DNA of 40,813 bases from Streptomyces rubiginosohelvolus (lineage in GTDB: Bacteria > Actinomycetota > Actinomycetes > Streptomycetales > Streptomycetaceae): contig NZ_BMTW01000026.1 in NCBI RefSeq assembly GCF_014649875.1, positions 1-40,813 of the forward strand, read 5' to 3'. A program made the position numbers and the translations under genes. The first letter of the stretch is position 1. Each line of letters opens with the position of its first letter. Under the pieces are notes generated by a model that searched no databases, was not told the DNA's origin, and was given only the letters and a program-made list of their open reading frames with translations. This document shows, one piece after another, positions 1 through 8,126 of this stretch.

Positions 1-1633
1 AGCGGAGGTGAGCCGCCGTTGGCCCCGTTGCCGATGGCCTGGCAGTCGTGTTCTCCGCGCGAGCGGAGGTGAGCCGTGCACGGCCATCCGCGCCCCGGCC
101 CGGTAGGCGTGCTCTCCGCGCGAGCGGAGGTGAGCCGTTGCTCGTCAACCTGACACCGGAACTCCGCAGGTGCTCTCCGCGCGAGCGGAGGTGAGCCGTC
201 CAGCTGCCCGGCCTGGACCTGACCGTCACAGTGCTCTCCGCGCGAGCGGAGGTGAGCCGTGGGTTGCCAGGACCAACGGCATCATGGCTGGGTGCTCTCC
301 GCGCAAGCGGAGGTGAGCCGGGGACTGCGCCACCGTCGGGGCCGGAGAGTTCGTGCTCTCCGCGCAAGCGGAGGTGAGCCGTCCAGTTCGATGTAGTCGA
401 TGTCCCCGAACTCGTGCTCTCCCCGCAAGCGGAGGTGAGCCGGCGGCCCGGGCACCTGCCACGAGACCGGCTGCGTGCTCTCCGCGCGAGCGGAGGTGAG
501 CCGCTGATGTAGCGCTGCTTTGAGACGGTCAGTGAGTGCTCTCCGCGCGAGCGGAGGTGAGCCGGCGTCCTGCGCATGGAGCCTAAGGGCCCGCCGGTGC
601 TCTCCGCGCGAGCGGAGGTGAGCCGTAGGCGGCGTAGCGCGGGTTGTCGGTGACCACGTGCTCTCTGCGCGAGTGGAGGTGAGCCGTTCCGCACGGTGCG
701 GCACTGGCCGCCGAATCCGTGCTCTCCGCGCGAGCGGAGGTGAGCCGCCGACCCGGTCTCGGAGATCACCCGCATGATGGTGCTCTCCGCGCGAGCGGAG
801 GTGAGCCGCCGACCCGGTCTCGGAGATCACCCGCATGATGGTGCTCTCCGCGCGAGCGGAGGTGAGCCGTCCGACCGGCGGTTCGTCGCACGGGACTGCG
901 TGTGCTCTCCGCGCGAGCGGAGGTGAGCCGCCGATGGGGAGACCGGCGGCGAAGGTTGCCGCGTGCTCTCCGCGCGAGCGGAGGTGAGCCGCCGATGGGG
1001 AGACCGGCGGCGAAGGTTGCCGCGTGCTCTCCGCGCGAGCGGAGGTGAGCCGATCGCACAGGCCAACGCGTTCGCGAAGGAGACGTGCTCTCCGCGCGAG
1101 CGGAGGTGAGCCGCAGCCGATGCTCGTCGCCCCCTACCCGCTGCCGTGCTCTCCGCGCGAGCGGAGGTGAGCCGTGCTGAGCCATCGCCGGATCGGCGAG
1201 GTTGAGGTGCTCTCCGCGCGAGCGGAGGTGAGCCGCCGTACATGGTGGAGCGCCCACAGAGGCGGTCGTGCTCTCCGCGCGAGCGGAGGTGAGCCGCCCG
1301 CACGGCGTTGATCTGCGCCCACTCGGCGGTGCTCTCCGCGCGAGCGGAGGTGAGCCGGCCGGCAGACCGTGCTGGCCGTCCAGCCCGGCGTGCTCTCCGC
1401 GCGAGCGGAGGTGAGCCGATCGTCGTGCTCACGACGCGCTCACCTCCGCGGTGCTCTCCGCGCGAGCGGAGGTGAGCCGATGATGGTGAGCGTCTTGGGC
1501 GCCGTGCTGGAGTGCTCTCCGCGCGAGCGGAGGTGAGCCGTACCACCCGCAGAAGAGCCAGTCGAGGTACCGGTGCTCTCCGCGCGAGCGGAGGTGAGTC
1601 GGCCACTGGAGCAACGGGGTCCTCGTCGGCGCC
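1..1633 (+). CRISPR. Type I-E-like CRISPR array, leader side outside the window
   Basis: Repeats of 29 nt begin GTGCTCTCCGCGCG and end GCGGAGGTGAGCCG, at strict 61-nt spacing with 32-nt spacers. The first repeat is cut by the window edge (1-15); full repeats start at 48, 109, 170 and every 61 nt to 1573 (26 copies). The inner arms CTCCGC/GCGGAG form a hairpin. Length, hairpin and the TGAGCCG end match class 1 type I-E repeats, so the printed strand should be the crRNA sense and the leader and cas genes should lie to the left, outside the window. Minor variants: GTGTTC at 48, GCGCAAGCGG at 292 and 353, CCCCGCAAGC at 414, CTCTGCGCGAGTGG at 658, AGTCG end at 1573. Spacers 748-779/809-840 and 931-962/992-1023 are identical adjacent pairs. 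Confidence 0.98.
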
Positions 1634-1883
1634 GTGCTCTCCGCGCGTGCGGGAATGATCCCCGCTGGTACAGCCACGTCGCGCGGATGCCCGCCTGCTC
1701 CCCACACGCGGGAATGGACCGTAGACCGGCGAGGACTTCGCCGTCGGAAGGCCCGCTCCCCGCATGTGGGGATAGTCCCGCGGCCTCCGCCGGCCTGGGC
1801 AACGGCACGTGTGCTCCCCACGTCGGCGGGCATAGCCCCTCCACGACGTCGGCCCCGCTCCCCTGCCGTGGGCCAGGAATCTG
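1634..1883 (+). repeat. Degenerate trailer repeats of a second CRISPR repeat family
   Basis: The phasing continues but the repeat changes. At 1634 the 5' half is the array type (GTGCTCTCCGCGCG) and the 3' half is GCGGGAATGATCCC. Further decayed units start near 1695 (CTGCTCCCCACACGCGGGAA), 1752 (contains CTCCCCGCATGTGGGGATAG), 1811 (GTGCTCCCCACGTCGGCGGG) and about 1855. These carry a CCCC/GGGG hairpin instead of CTCC/GGAG. Spacing has drifted to 57-61 nt. Read as the old, no longer maintained end of the array. Confidence 0.85.
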
Positions 1884-2099
1884 GCGCGCAGCGCTCCATA
1901 CACCGATGGGTTGCTGAACTCCATAGTCGGGTAGTGACACCGTGGTGCTAGGGGATTCGGGGGCAGCTCATGGTTAGCGGGCGCGTGCGACCCAGCGGCG
2001 GCACAGCATGGCAGACCGATTTCCAGCGCCGGACAACAGGCCGCCCAAGCATGAGCGCGATGGATATAGCGAGGATCCGTCGTTCGCTGAACGGGACGC
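1884..2099. other. Region without a supported gene, after the CRISPR trailer
   Basis: Several short open frames cross this stretch on both strands, none with a good ribosome binding site or a recognisable product. One plus-strand frame from an ATG at 2051 reads plausibly for about 40 codons before turning into low-quality sequence. I cannot support a gene. Confidence 0.4.
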
Positions 2100-2411
2100 T
2101 CACCGAACTGCAGCTGGCCATCGAACGTTTCGATGTGCCCAAAGCCGCGGATCTCTTCGAGAGCCGTCGATGCATCCGACCCACTCCCACTGGTCGCTCG
2201 CTCGCACCGCCGCGACGGCATCGGCCGGCCGGACGAAGTGCGTGCGGAAGTCAGACTCGGGGTAGTTCTCGTCGCCGTCGTACTCTGCGTCTTCGTCGAA
2301 GTGCCCATCACCATAGGCGGGTTCTTCGCCGGGATCCTTGGGGAGTGGGCAAGCTGCGAGGCTCGTGACGTCATCGTGGGCGTTGAACTCCGAGATGCCT
2401 TGCGGTTCTTC
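2100..2411 (-). pseudogene. Broken hypothetical gene (no start, frame interrupted)
   Basis: On the minus strand a 103-codon open stretch with strong G/C third-position bias runs from an in-frame TAA (2412-2414) to a TGA at 2100-2102. Its product is acidic in the middle (FDEDAEYDGDENYPESDF) and continues ADAVAAVRASDQWEWVGCID. It has no ATG or GTG near its beginning. The neighbouring frame just upstream reads WEKRTDAPKKRKKN, which looks like the natural preceding part and suggests a frameshift near 2405-2420. Family not recognised. Confidence 0.5.
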
Positions 2412-2745
2412 TTACGCTTCTTCGGCGCGTCCGTCCTCTTCTCCCAGGTGCCTTCCCCCCCAGCACAACGAGGCTGACACGCCTCCGGCACTGGTCCCAG
2501 AGAACCTTCCCGGCTCCATGATCCTGCGCTCACGCCACACGGTCCAGAGGCCGGGCGCGGCTCTGGAGTGGGGCTGTTCAGCCCGGCTCGTTCGGCAGCG
2601 AGTCGTTGCAGGGTATGGGTGACGTGTTGGAGCGCGAGCGCGTCGGCTCCCACACCGCTCTCCACGGCAGACCAGCACTAGTCCATCAGGCCAGGGTGCT
2701 GGTGCCGACCACATCCGGAGCGCCGGTCTTGTCGTTGATGTCCTC

Positions 2746-3177
2746 GTGGGAAAGAACAATCAAGCTCGACGTGCGGCCAAGAAGCGGAAGGTGCCCAAGC
2801 CCCGGGTCTCCCGCCAAGTCGCCAGCCGCCCGCTGTATCCGCTCGTCTTCCGCGAAGAGGCCACCGTCATCGACGGCCGCGTCTACCCGCCGACCACGCA
2901 GCTGACCATCGAAGGCGATTCGTTCGCCCTGGACGCCATCGCAACGATGTGCGGCATCGCCGAAGGCCGGATCACAGGGACTGATGCCCGGTACGCCGCC
3001 GCCCTCATCGCCTCCCACCAGGAGAGTCACGGGCTGCTGGACCCTGACGAGACTTCCCTCGACGAGTTCATCGAGTCGCACGGCAGGCTCTTCGCTGCGG
3101 GGCACATCGGCTACGACGAGCACGGGGGCTTCCTGTCGCCCGACGTCTCGAAGATCGCCGACAGCATCCTTACCTGA
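2746..3177 (+). CDS. Hypothetical protein with basic N-terminus
   Basis: 143 aa from a GTG start. The first 25 residues are strongly basic (MGKNNQARRAAKKRKVPKPR); the rest is mixed and acidic and ends DVSKIADSILT. The basic leader resembles nucleic-acid-binding tails of many short actinomycete proteins, but no domain is recognised and no function is assigned. No clear Shine-Dalgarno sequence precedes the GTG. The gene is convergent with the DciA-like gene and the two stops overlap by 8 bp (3170-3177), which suggests a long-standing arrangement. Confidence 0.65.
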   Translation: MGKNNQARRAAKKRKVPKPRVSRQVASRPLYPLVFREEATVIDGRVYPPTTQLTIEGDSFALDAIATMCGIAEGRITGTDARYAAALIASHQESHGLLDPDETSLDEFIESHGRLFAAGHIGYDEHGGFLSPDVSKIADSILT

Positions 3178-3982
3178 GGGCGGCGCGTTCGGCGGCGATC
3201 CGTTGCAGAGCTCGTGCCCGAGCCACGTCGCTGGACCGGGTTCCGCTGGCCCGGTCGCGCGCGGCAGGGCGGTCGGGCGCCGCCCGACGGCCTTCGATGA
3301 ACCAGCGCTCGGGCTCGCGGAGGCGGTCGCGGATCTGCCGCTCCGCTTTCGCACGGATGACCTGATCCGTCTCCTGCCGTCCCGGCCAGGTCTGCTGGTG
3401 CGCAGCCAGGGCTTCGAGGTATCTCGGGTCCCGAGCCCAGGGCTCTGTCGGCTCACCTGGGGCTGGGCGCGCAGCCGGTGGCGGCGCGAGGGCCGCCGGA
3501 GAGCCCTCAGCCCGCACCTGCGGGTCGGGAGCGCCGGGCCGCAGGATCTCCAGGCAGGACACGGTGCCCGTGCCGGCCACGGCGTTCACACGGGCGACGA
3601 TCTCCTTCTGATGTAGAACGAGTTGGGTTCGGTAGGCCGGTGAGCAGGGGCGCAGGTGCAAGGTGCGGGTCGCGTCGTCGTACCGGACGGCCTGGACCTT
3701 GCCCTGCAGCTCGGGTGCGATGGTGTCCCACTGGCTGAGTACGGTGCGTCGTACCTGCCCGCCAGCTGCCCCGGTTTCAAGGCCCTGCTCGGCGATCATC
3801 CGGCTGACGGCCGCGCCCAGGGCCACGGGCTCCCGCCCTCCGGAACGGGACTGGCGGGACGGAGACGCTCCGGTACGGCGAGGGCGCTGCCGCGGTGCGG
3901 ACTTCGCGGCCGCGAGGGCGGCACGGAGCGCGACACGGGCTAGGTCCACGCCGCTCGCTTCTGCGGGTGCGGTGTCGGTCAT
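3170..3982 (-). CDS. DciA-like (DUF721) replication-associated protein
   Basis: 270 aa. The middle (about residues 80-150) reads as a DUF721/DciA domain: LSQWDTIAPELQGKVQAV, then TLHLRPCSPAYRTQLVLHQK and IVARVNAVAGTGTV, the usual beta-strand and helix pattern of the family. DciA proteins interact with and help load the replicative helicase DnaB, so a role in recruiting the host helicase to the element is plausible (inference). Long basic, Pro/Ala-rich flanks lie on both sides; the C-terminus is rich in Arg and Glu. The ATG overlaps the stop of the upstream winged-helix gene (ATGA, 3979-3982), so the two are translationally coupled. Confidence 0.85.
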   Translation of the reverse strand: MTDTAPAEASGVDLARVALRAALAAAKSAPRQRPRRTGASPSRQSRSGGREPVALGAAVSRMIAEQGLETGAAGGQVRRTVLSQWDTIAPELQGKVQAVRYDDATRTLHLRPCSPAYRTQLVLHQKEIVARVNAVAGTGTVSCLEILRPGAPDPQVRAEGSPAALAPPPAARPAPGEPTEPWARDPRYLEALAAHQQTWPGRQETDQVIRAKAERQIRDRLREPERWFIEGRRAAPDRPAARDRASGTRSSDVARARALQRIAAERAALR

Positions 3983-5286
3983 GCCGGAACCCTTTCGAGG
4001 AAGGCGGCCATGTCGGCGGCCGCGTCAGCGTCGGACAGGTCATCGAGTCCCTGCTCGGCCTGGCGGGCGGAATAGGCGGCCATCCCTTCGACCAGGCCCC
4101 GCATCACGTCGAGCGCCAGCTCGGGCCGCGGCACGGTGAACGCCCTGGTGGCGACCACCTCGTCCCAGCCCTCGGCCTCGTCGTAGGCCGCCGCAGCGTG
4201 CTCGGCGGCGGCCTGCCGCGCCAAGCGGACCCGGATGTAGGCGGCGGGCCGGGCAGGGCTCCAGGTCAGCATCCAGGAGTGGAGCTCCGCCGCAATCATG
4301 TGCGCATCCCACCCAGCGTCCGTAAGGGGCCGGAGCGCAACCTCCAACTGCCGGAGGCCTTCCCGCTGAGTCCAGTTGACCAGCGGCCTGACCTGCTGAA
4401 CGACCGCAATCCCGGCCCGCGTCTGAGCGGCCGTACGACGGGAACCGTCGCAGTTCAAGCTGATCTTCGGGGCGGAGACGGGTGCTTTGCGGCAGCTCGC
4501 GCGCTCGCGCGGAATGTAGTTACAACCCCTCTCAACATCAACTGCAGGTGCTCGGTGGTAGCGACCAGGAGAATGGGGCTCACGCTCCGCTGAGCAGGCC
4601 TTGTCCACAGCCGAGATATCCCCAGGCCGGGCCGTACGGACACCGCGCCGAACACCCTGGCCGGACCGGCTCGTACGACGCTGCTCCTGCCGGTCCTCGG
4701 CCCGTGCCGACGCCCCAGCGACCGCGAGCACCCGGCCCGCCGGAGTCACGCCGCACACCCGGGCCGCGTACCCGGACCCGGTCAGCCGGTGCCCCAGCGC
4801 GTCGTCGTACGCCGGAGGAATCACCGCACCGTAGATCGTCGCCGTCGCCATGTACTTCTCGCCCGGGGCCGCGAGGTTGCGCTTGCTGCCATGGACCATC
4901 CAGACCAGCGCACCGAGTTCCCGCAGCACCCGTACGTGCCGCTTGACCGTCGCCGGCGACAGCCCGGTCCGCTTAACAACCCCTGCCAGGCCGTAGACGA
5001 CGATGCCGCGGCGGTAGTCCATACGGACCGAGAGATCACGGGCGACCAACACGGTCGACGGCCCGGCGCCGGGATGCAGCCCGGCGGCCACGAGCCACAC
5101 CACCGCGCGCATCCACGCCCGCGGCTCCGCGCGCCGCGACCGCGTCCGGACCACGTCCTGGTCCTCCTCCGCCACCAGTTGCTCGTCCGGCATCTCGACG
5201 AGCAGATCGACCGTGGCGGCGATCTCAGGGCTTTCGGTCGTACGCGGGGACGGGATCCGACTTCTCGGCGGGGCCAGGAGACTCAT
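3979..5286 (-). CDS. Winged-helix plasmid replication-type protein
   Basis: 435 aa. Residues about 55-175 contain a helix-turn-helix/winged-helix segment: VVYGLAGVVKRTGLSPATVK followed by RHVRVLRELGALVWMVHGSK. The centre (about 190-280) is low-complexity and basic. The C-terminal half is helical (LRQLEVALRPLTDAGWDAHM, RPAAYIRVRLARQAAAEHAA). The tight coupling to a DciA-like gene and the position next to a GntR repressor argue for a replication initiator or its regulator. That assignment comes from context; a transcription regulator is the alternative. It is preceded by an 840-bp gap rich in stem-loops that could hold the origin. Confidence 0.65.
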   Translation of the reverse strand: MSLLAPPRSRIPSPRTTESPEIAATVDLLVEMPDEQLVAEEDQDVVRTRSRRAEPRAWMRAVVWLVAAGLHPGAGPSTVLVARDLSVRMDYRRGIVVYGLAGVVKRTGLSPATVKRHVRVLRELGALVWMVHGSKRNLAAPGEKYMATATIYGAVIPPAYDDALGHRLTGSGYAARVCGVTPAGRVLAVAGASARAEDRQEQRRTSRSGQGVRRGVRTARPGDISAVDKACSAEREPHSPGRYHRAPAVDVERGCNYIPRERASCRKAPVSAPKISLNCDGSRRTAAQTRAGIAVVQQVRPLVNWTQREGLRQLEVALRPLTDAGWDAHMIAAELHSWMLTWSPARPAAYIRVRLARQAAAEHAAAAYDEAEGWDEVVATRAFTVPRPELALDVMRGLVEGMAAYSARQAEQGLDDLSDADAAADMAAFLERVPA

Positions 5287-6126
5287 CGGAGCACCGCCCC
5301 GGCACAGGCCGAAGAAACACCCGAACGGGCGTAGCGACCCCGCCCGCCACGCCCGCTGAGCAGGAGTCCAGTAGTGAGCTTCGTCACTCTGGGGCCGGAC
5401 CGCAGCGCGAATTCAGGGCGGGAAGTGGTTGTGCGGGCATGCCGAAGCTGGCCGCAGCACGAAACGTCGTGCACAATGGCTCCCGTGTTGAAGGGGCTCG
5501 CCTCTTGGCACGACAAAGCCCCTGGAGGGCTTCGGTTTCTGGGAGAAACCTTGTTGAACTGCTCGACCGGCGGCAACCGGACGGGCAATCCCTTCGGGAA
5601 GCTCTGCAAAGCTCCCCGGTGTCAGAAGGGCGCTCCAGCTGAGGCGACTGCAATCACCTCGCGGCTCGGAGGCCCGGGGCGGCAGACCCGTATGGGTGCC
5701 GCCCCAGAAGGACCTACGTCATCCCGACCCCCTCGGCAGAGGTGCGGGCCGGGGCGCTTTCAGGCAGCACGAACACCCCGTCGAAGGACCAGCGACCGAC
5801 AAGGTCGCTGACCCCGCGGCGGGGTGCAGTGTGTGCGCGTGTGGGTACGGGTACCCTGATCACGTCGCTGCCTCCTGTCTCCTAGGAGTGAGCGTCGGCC
5901 AAACGACCTCCACCACAAGGTCTTTGGCCCGAGTGGTCCCTCCCGGTTGCCAAGCCGGTCGTAGGGGCCACTCGCATTTTCGATCTACGTCAGACGCCAC
6001 CATACCGCCGCGCGCCCATGCCGCAGGGCCTTGGGGGCAACGTGTCGATACCGCGGCCCCCCGAGCCTGCTGACGGCGTTTCACCCCGAGAGGATGCGGT
6101 TATGGCGTCTGTCTGCCATATCCCGT
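5287..6126. other. Structured 840-bp gap upstream of the replication-type gene
   Basis: No convincing gene. Inverted repeats: GGGGCGGCA/TGCCGCCCC (5676-5705), CAGCGACC/GGTCGCTG (5790-5810), ACCCCG/CGGGGT (5811-5825) and a longer imperfect hairpin from CGAGTGG to CCACTCG (5930-5974). The position directly upstream of the leftward replication-type gene makes this the best candidate for an origin or for a long regulated leader. I see no obvious iteron series. Confidence 0.4.
5676..5705. terminator. Strong hairpin upstream of the replication-type gene
   Basis: Perfect 9-bp arms GGGGCGGCA/TGCCGCCCC with inner CCC/GGG pairs. No U-tract on either side. It could terminate or attenuate transcription entering the replication gene, or belong to an origin. 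Confidence 0.5.
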
Positions 6127-6873
6127 TCACGGAGTGGCGTGCCACATTCCGGGGCGGAGGATGTCCTCCCACACCTCAAGTGGACCGTCATCATCCGAGT
6201 AGACCGTGCGGAGGACGAGAACAGGAACGGGCGCGTCCGGGGGTACGTCGATACCAAACTCGGCGAGCTCGTTAGTCGAAGCGAAGCGGGCAGCACTTTT
6301 CTGAGGGCCGGCTGTCAGCTGCTGCCCGGTGCGCTCCGCGTACAGGTCGTGACGGAACTTCGGCATGGGGCCAGCGTCGAGCAGCTCAGGCAGAACGCTC
6401 AGAGCGCGGATGTGAATGAAGTTGAGGGCCAGGGTGATCGCTCGCTCGCCTCGCATGAACGTGCGGCTGCGGATGACGAGTTCGTCGTACAGCTCGATAC
6501 CGAGGAGTGCTGCGACCTCTGGATCAGCACATGAACGGATCACAGACTGCGCGTTCGCGTACGTCTCGCCGGGCGTGAGGGGCTGCCCGGTCCGGCGAAG
6601 CCGATCCAGACGAGCCGCGCCCGTGACCACAGTGCGCGGCGAATCGCCCGGGCCCAGCACGACTGTTCCGCTCCCGAACACCATTCGCACAAGCCCCTCC
6701 GCCTCCAGCGCTTGGTACGCACGATGAACCGTTGCGGTGGCTCCTCTACCTGCGGCGACCTGCGACTGCACTGAAGGAAGCCGCTGGTCAGGACTGTAGT
6801 GGCCGTCTCTGATCTCCGCTGCGATCTCGTCAGCGATCTGTCGCCACTTCGGCGGCTGCTTAGGCGAAGGCAC
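6127..6873 (-). CDS. GntR-family repressor with UTRA domain
   Basis: 248 aa from a GTG start preceded by AGGAG. The N-terminal winged helix (about residues 5-75) is classic GntR: WRQIADEIAAEIRDGHYSPD, LPSVQ, RAYQALEAEGLV, GSGTVV. Residues 100-240 have the UTRA ligand-binding pattern: DELVIRSRTFMRGERAITLA, then PVLVLRTVYSDDDGPLEVWE. Streptomyces plasmids commonly use such Kor-type regulators to silence their transfer genes, whose uncontrolled expression harms the host. Two palindromes at 6904-6944 sit between this gene and the divergent transfer operon and are the likely operators, giving autoregulation as well. Confidence 0.92.
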   Translation of the reverse strand: MPSPKQPPKWRQIADEIAAEIRDGHYSPDQRLPSVQSQVAAGRGATATVHRAYQALEAEGLVRMVFGSGTVVLGPGDSPRTVVTGAARLDRLRRTGQPLTPGETYANAQSVIRSCADPEVAALLGIELYDELVIRSRTFMRGERAITLALNFIHIRALSVLPELLDAGPMPKFRHDLYAERTGQQLTAGPQKSAARFASTNELAEFGIDVPPDAPVPVLVLRTVYSDDDGPLEVWEDILRPGMWHATP

Positions 6874-6903
6874 GACGACTCCTTTGGTTGATGAGCTCCA
6901 GTG

Positions 6904-6944
6904 AACCCGATTCTAGAAGGGTTGACAACCCTTCTAGAAGGGTT
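6904..6944. promoter_or_regulatory. Tandem palindromic operators of the GntR repressor
   Basis: A perfect 18-bp palindrome AACCCTTCTAGAAGGGTT at 6927-6944, and a related imperfect copy AACCCGATTCTAGAAGGGTT at 6904-6923. The shared core is TTCTAGAAGGGTT. They lie 30-70 bp upstream of the repressor start and about 230 bp upstream of the rightward operon. Centre-to-centre spacing is about 22 bp, two helical turns, which would place two dimers on one face of the DNA. Confidence 0.75.
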
Positions 6945-7172
6945 CATTGTTTGGTTTGTAGCACCGCAAAACAGCAGGCGTCACCACCTCCCAAGGTGGC
7001 GGCAAGGGGTCGAGCCCGCGCTCCCCCGGTCGACGGCCCCTGTACCGAATAGCTCCACCCGTTCCACCCCTGAACAGCGTTGTTGCGCTGTCTGCCCGTC
7101 AGGACTGCCGGATGACCGGTGGCCTGCCGGGCGGAGAAGGCAGCACCGCTCCAGCCCGAACGAGGAGACCTC
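6945..7172 (+). promoter_or_regulatory. Promoter and leader region of the transfer operon
   Basis: About 230 bp between the operators and the first rightward gene. It begins with a relatively AT-rich stretch (TTCATTGTTTGGTTTGTAGC) suited to a promoter. A CCACC/GGTGG stem with loop TCCCAA lies at about 6990-7005. No gene is supported here. Confidence 0.4.
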
Positions 7173-7952
7173 ATGTCCCGTAAGCGTCCCGGCCGTGTCC
7201 GGACCAAGCGCGACAACCGTCGCGAGCCGCTGCTGCTCAGCACCATCCAGCCTCAGAACATCAACGTCCGCGAGGGCGAGATCATGACGATCGTCTGCCC
7301 CGACTGCGAAACCTGGCGCAGGCTGATGGGTGAAACACAGCTCAAGATCCGCGAGCACTGCCCGCGCGGTTGCACCGGCCGCGCGGCCGAGTGCGAGGAA
7401 CACCCGCGTTGCCCCGGCAGCAACCAGCCGGTCCGGCTCGACATCAGCATCGAGCAGTGGGGCGAAGCGATGCTCGCCGCCGACAGCACGGCCACCGGTC
7501 GCCGCTCCGCCCTTCAGCACTTCAAGCCGATCCCGGCTCCGGCCAAACCGGTCATGCAGATGTCCCCGATGCCGACGACGTCGGGTGAGGCTCTCGCCGC
7601 GTACCGCGATCACTTGCGACGGTGCCGGTCCAGCGCCAGCGGCAGTCGCTGCCTCGGCAGTTACCGCTGTGCGGGCGGAGCGCGTCTCGCCGCCGCATAC
7701 GAGGAGTTGGAGCGGACCGAGCAGCAGCGCCATCGCGAGGCCCGGGTCGAAGCCCTTCTCACGCGCTGCCGGGCGGCGAGGATCTGGTCCCGGCACGCCG
7801 AAGCCACCGGCGACTCGAAGGCAACCCTGGCGAAGCGCGCCGGTACGGCGATCGAGGAGGCCAACAACTCCGTACGGGCCCGCCCTGCGGGTGCCATCTC
7901 AGAGTATCGAGGTCCGGACGTCCCGCTCGCCCCGCTGACGATCGCGGTCTGA
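7173..7952 (+). CDS. Cys-rich plasmid protein, first gene of the rightward operon
   Basis: 259 aa from ATG 7173, preceded by GAGGAGACC. The open frame extends further upstream to an ATG at 7119 but has no ribosome binding site there. Basic N-terminus (MSRKRPGRVRTKRDNRR), then a zinc-ribbon-like segment around residues 35-80: MTIVCPDCETW, CPRGCTGRAAECEEHPRCPG. A further CLGSYRCAGGARLAAAYEEL segment lies near the middle, then a helical Arg/Glu-rich end. It is likely a nucleic-acid-binding protein, but no family is recognised. It lies just downstream of the GntR operators and so is probably under their control. Confidence 0.75.
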   Translation: MSRKRPGRVRTKRDNRREPLLLSTIQPQNINVREGEIMTIVCPDCETWRRLMGETQLKIREHCPRGCTGRAAECEEHPRCPGSNQPVRLDISIEQWGEAMLAADSTATGRRSALQHFKPIPAPAKPVMQMSPMPTTSGEALAAYRDHLRRCRSSASGSRCLGSYRCAGGARLAAAYEELERTEQQRHREARVEALLTRCRAARIWSRHAEATGDSKATLAKRAGTAIEEANNSVRARPAGAISEYRGPDVPLAPLTIAV

Positions 7953-8055
7953 CCTCGACGAACAACCACGGTCCCGGCCGCCTGGGAGCACTCGGGGCGG
8001 ACGGGGCCGTGGCTGCTCGTACAGCAGCTACTAGGGGTCACCGGCCCCGGAAAGC

Positions 8056-8091
8056 GACGCGCCCCCGGGCTTAGGCCCCCGGGGGCGCGTC
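8056..8091. terminator. Hairpin after the first operon gene
   Basis: Arms GACGCGCCCCCGGG/CCCGGGGGCGCGTC, nearly perfect over about 15 bp, with loop CTTAGGC. There is no U-tract. It could be an attenuator between two genes of one operon. Confidence 0.7.
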
Positions 8092-8126
8092 TTCGCAACC
8101 ACCCTCGATCGAAGGGCAGTAGCGCA

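Noticed and set aside
226..1940. Long repetitive frames on the minus strand (GSPPLARRA and HLRSRGEH periodic peptides)
   Set aside because: They are translations of the CRISPR repeats in different phases; the period is 61 nt and no protein is expected.
3895..5334. Long plus-strand frames opposite the winged-helix and DciA-like genes
   Set aside because: Antisense frames of high-GC genes; Pro/Arg-rich, no start signals, no domains.
5924..5995. tRNA-like sequence with a GCC (Gly) anticodon-type loop TTGCCAA
   Set aside because: The D-arm-like GCCCGAGTGG and T-loop-like TTTCGAT are suggestive, but the anticodon stem has a mismatch or deletion and the acceptor arms do not pair. At best a tRNA relic or an ordinary stem-loop.
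6958..7035. Second tRNA-like arm (CCACC, TCCCAA, GGTGG) followed by GGGTCGAGCCC
   Set aside because: The loop is one base short and no acceptor stem is found; more likely a leader hairpin of the transfer operon.
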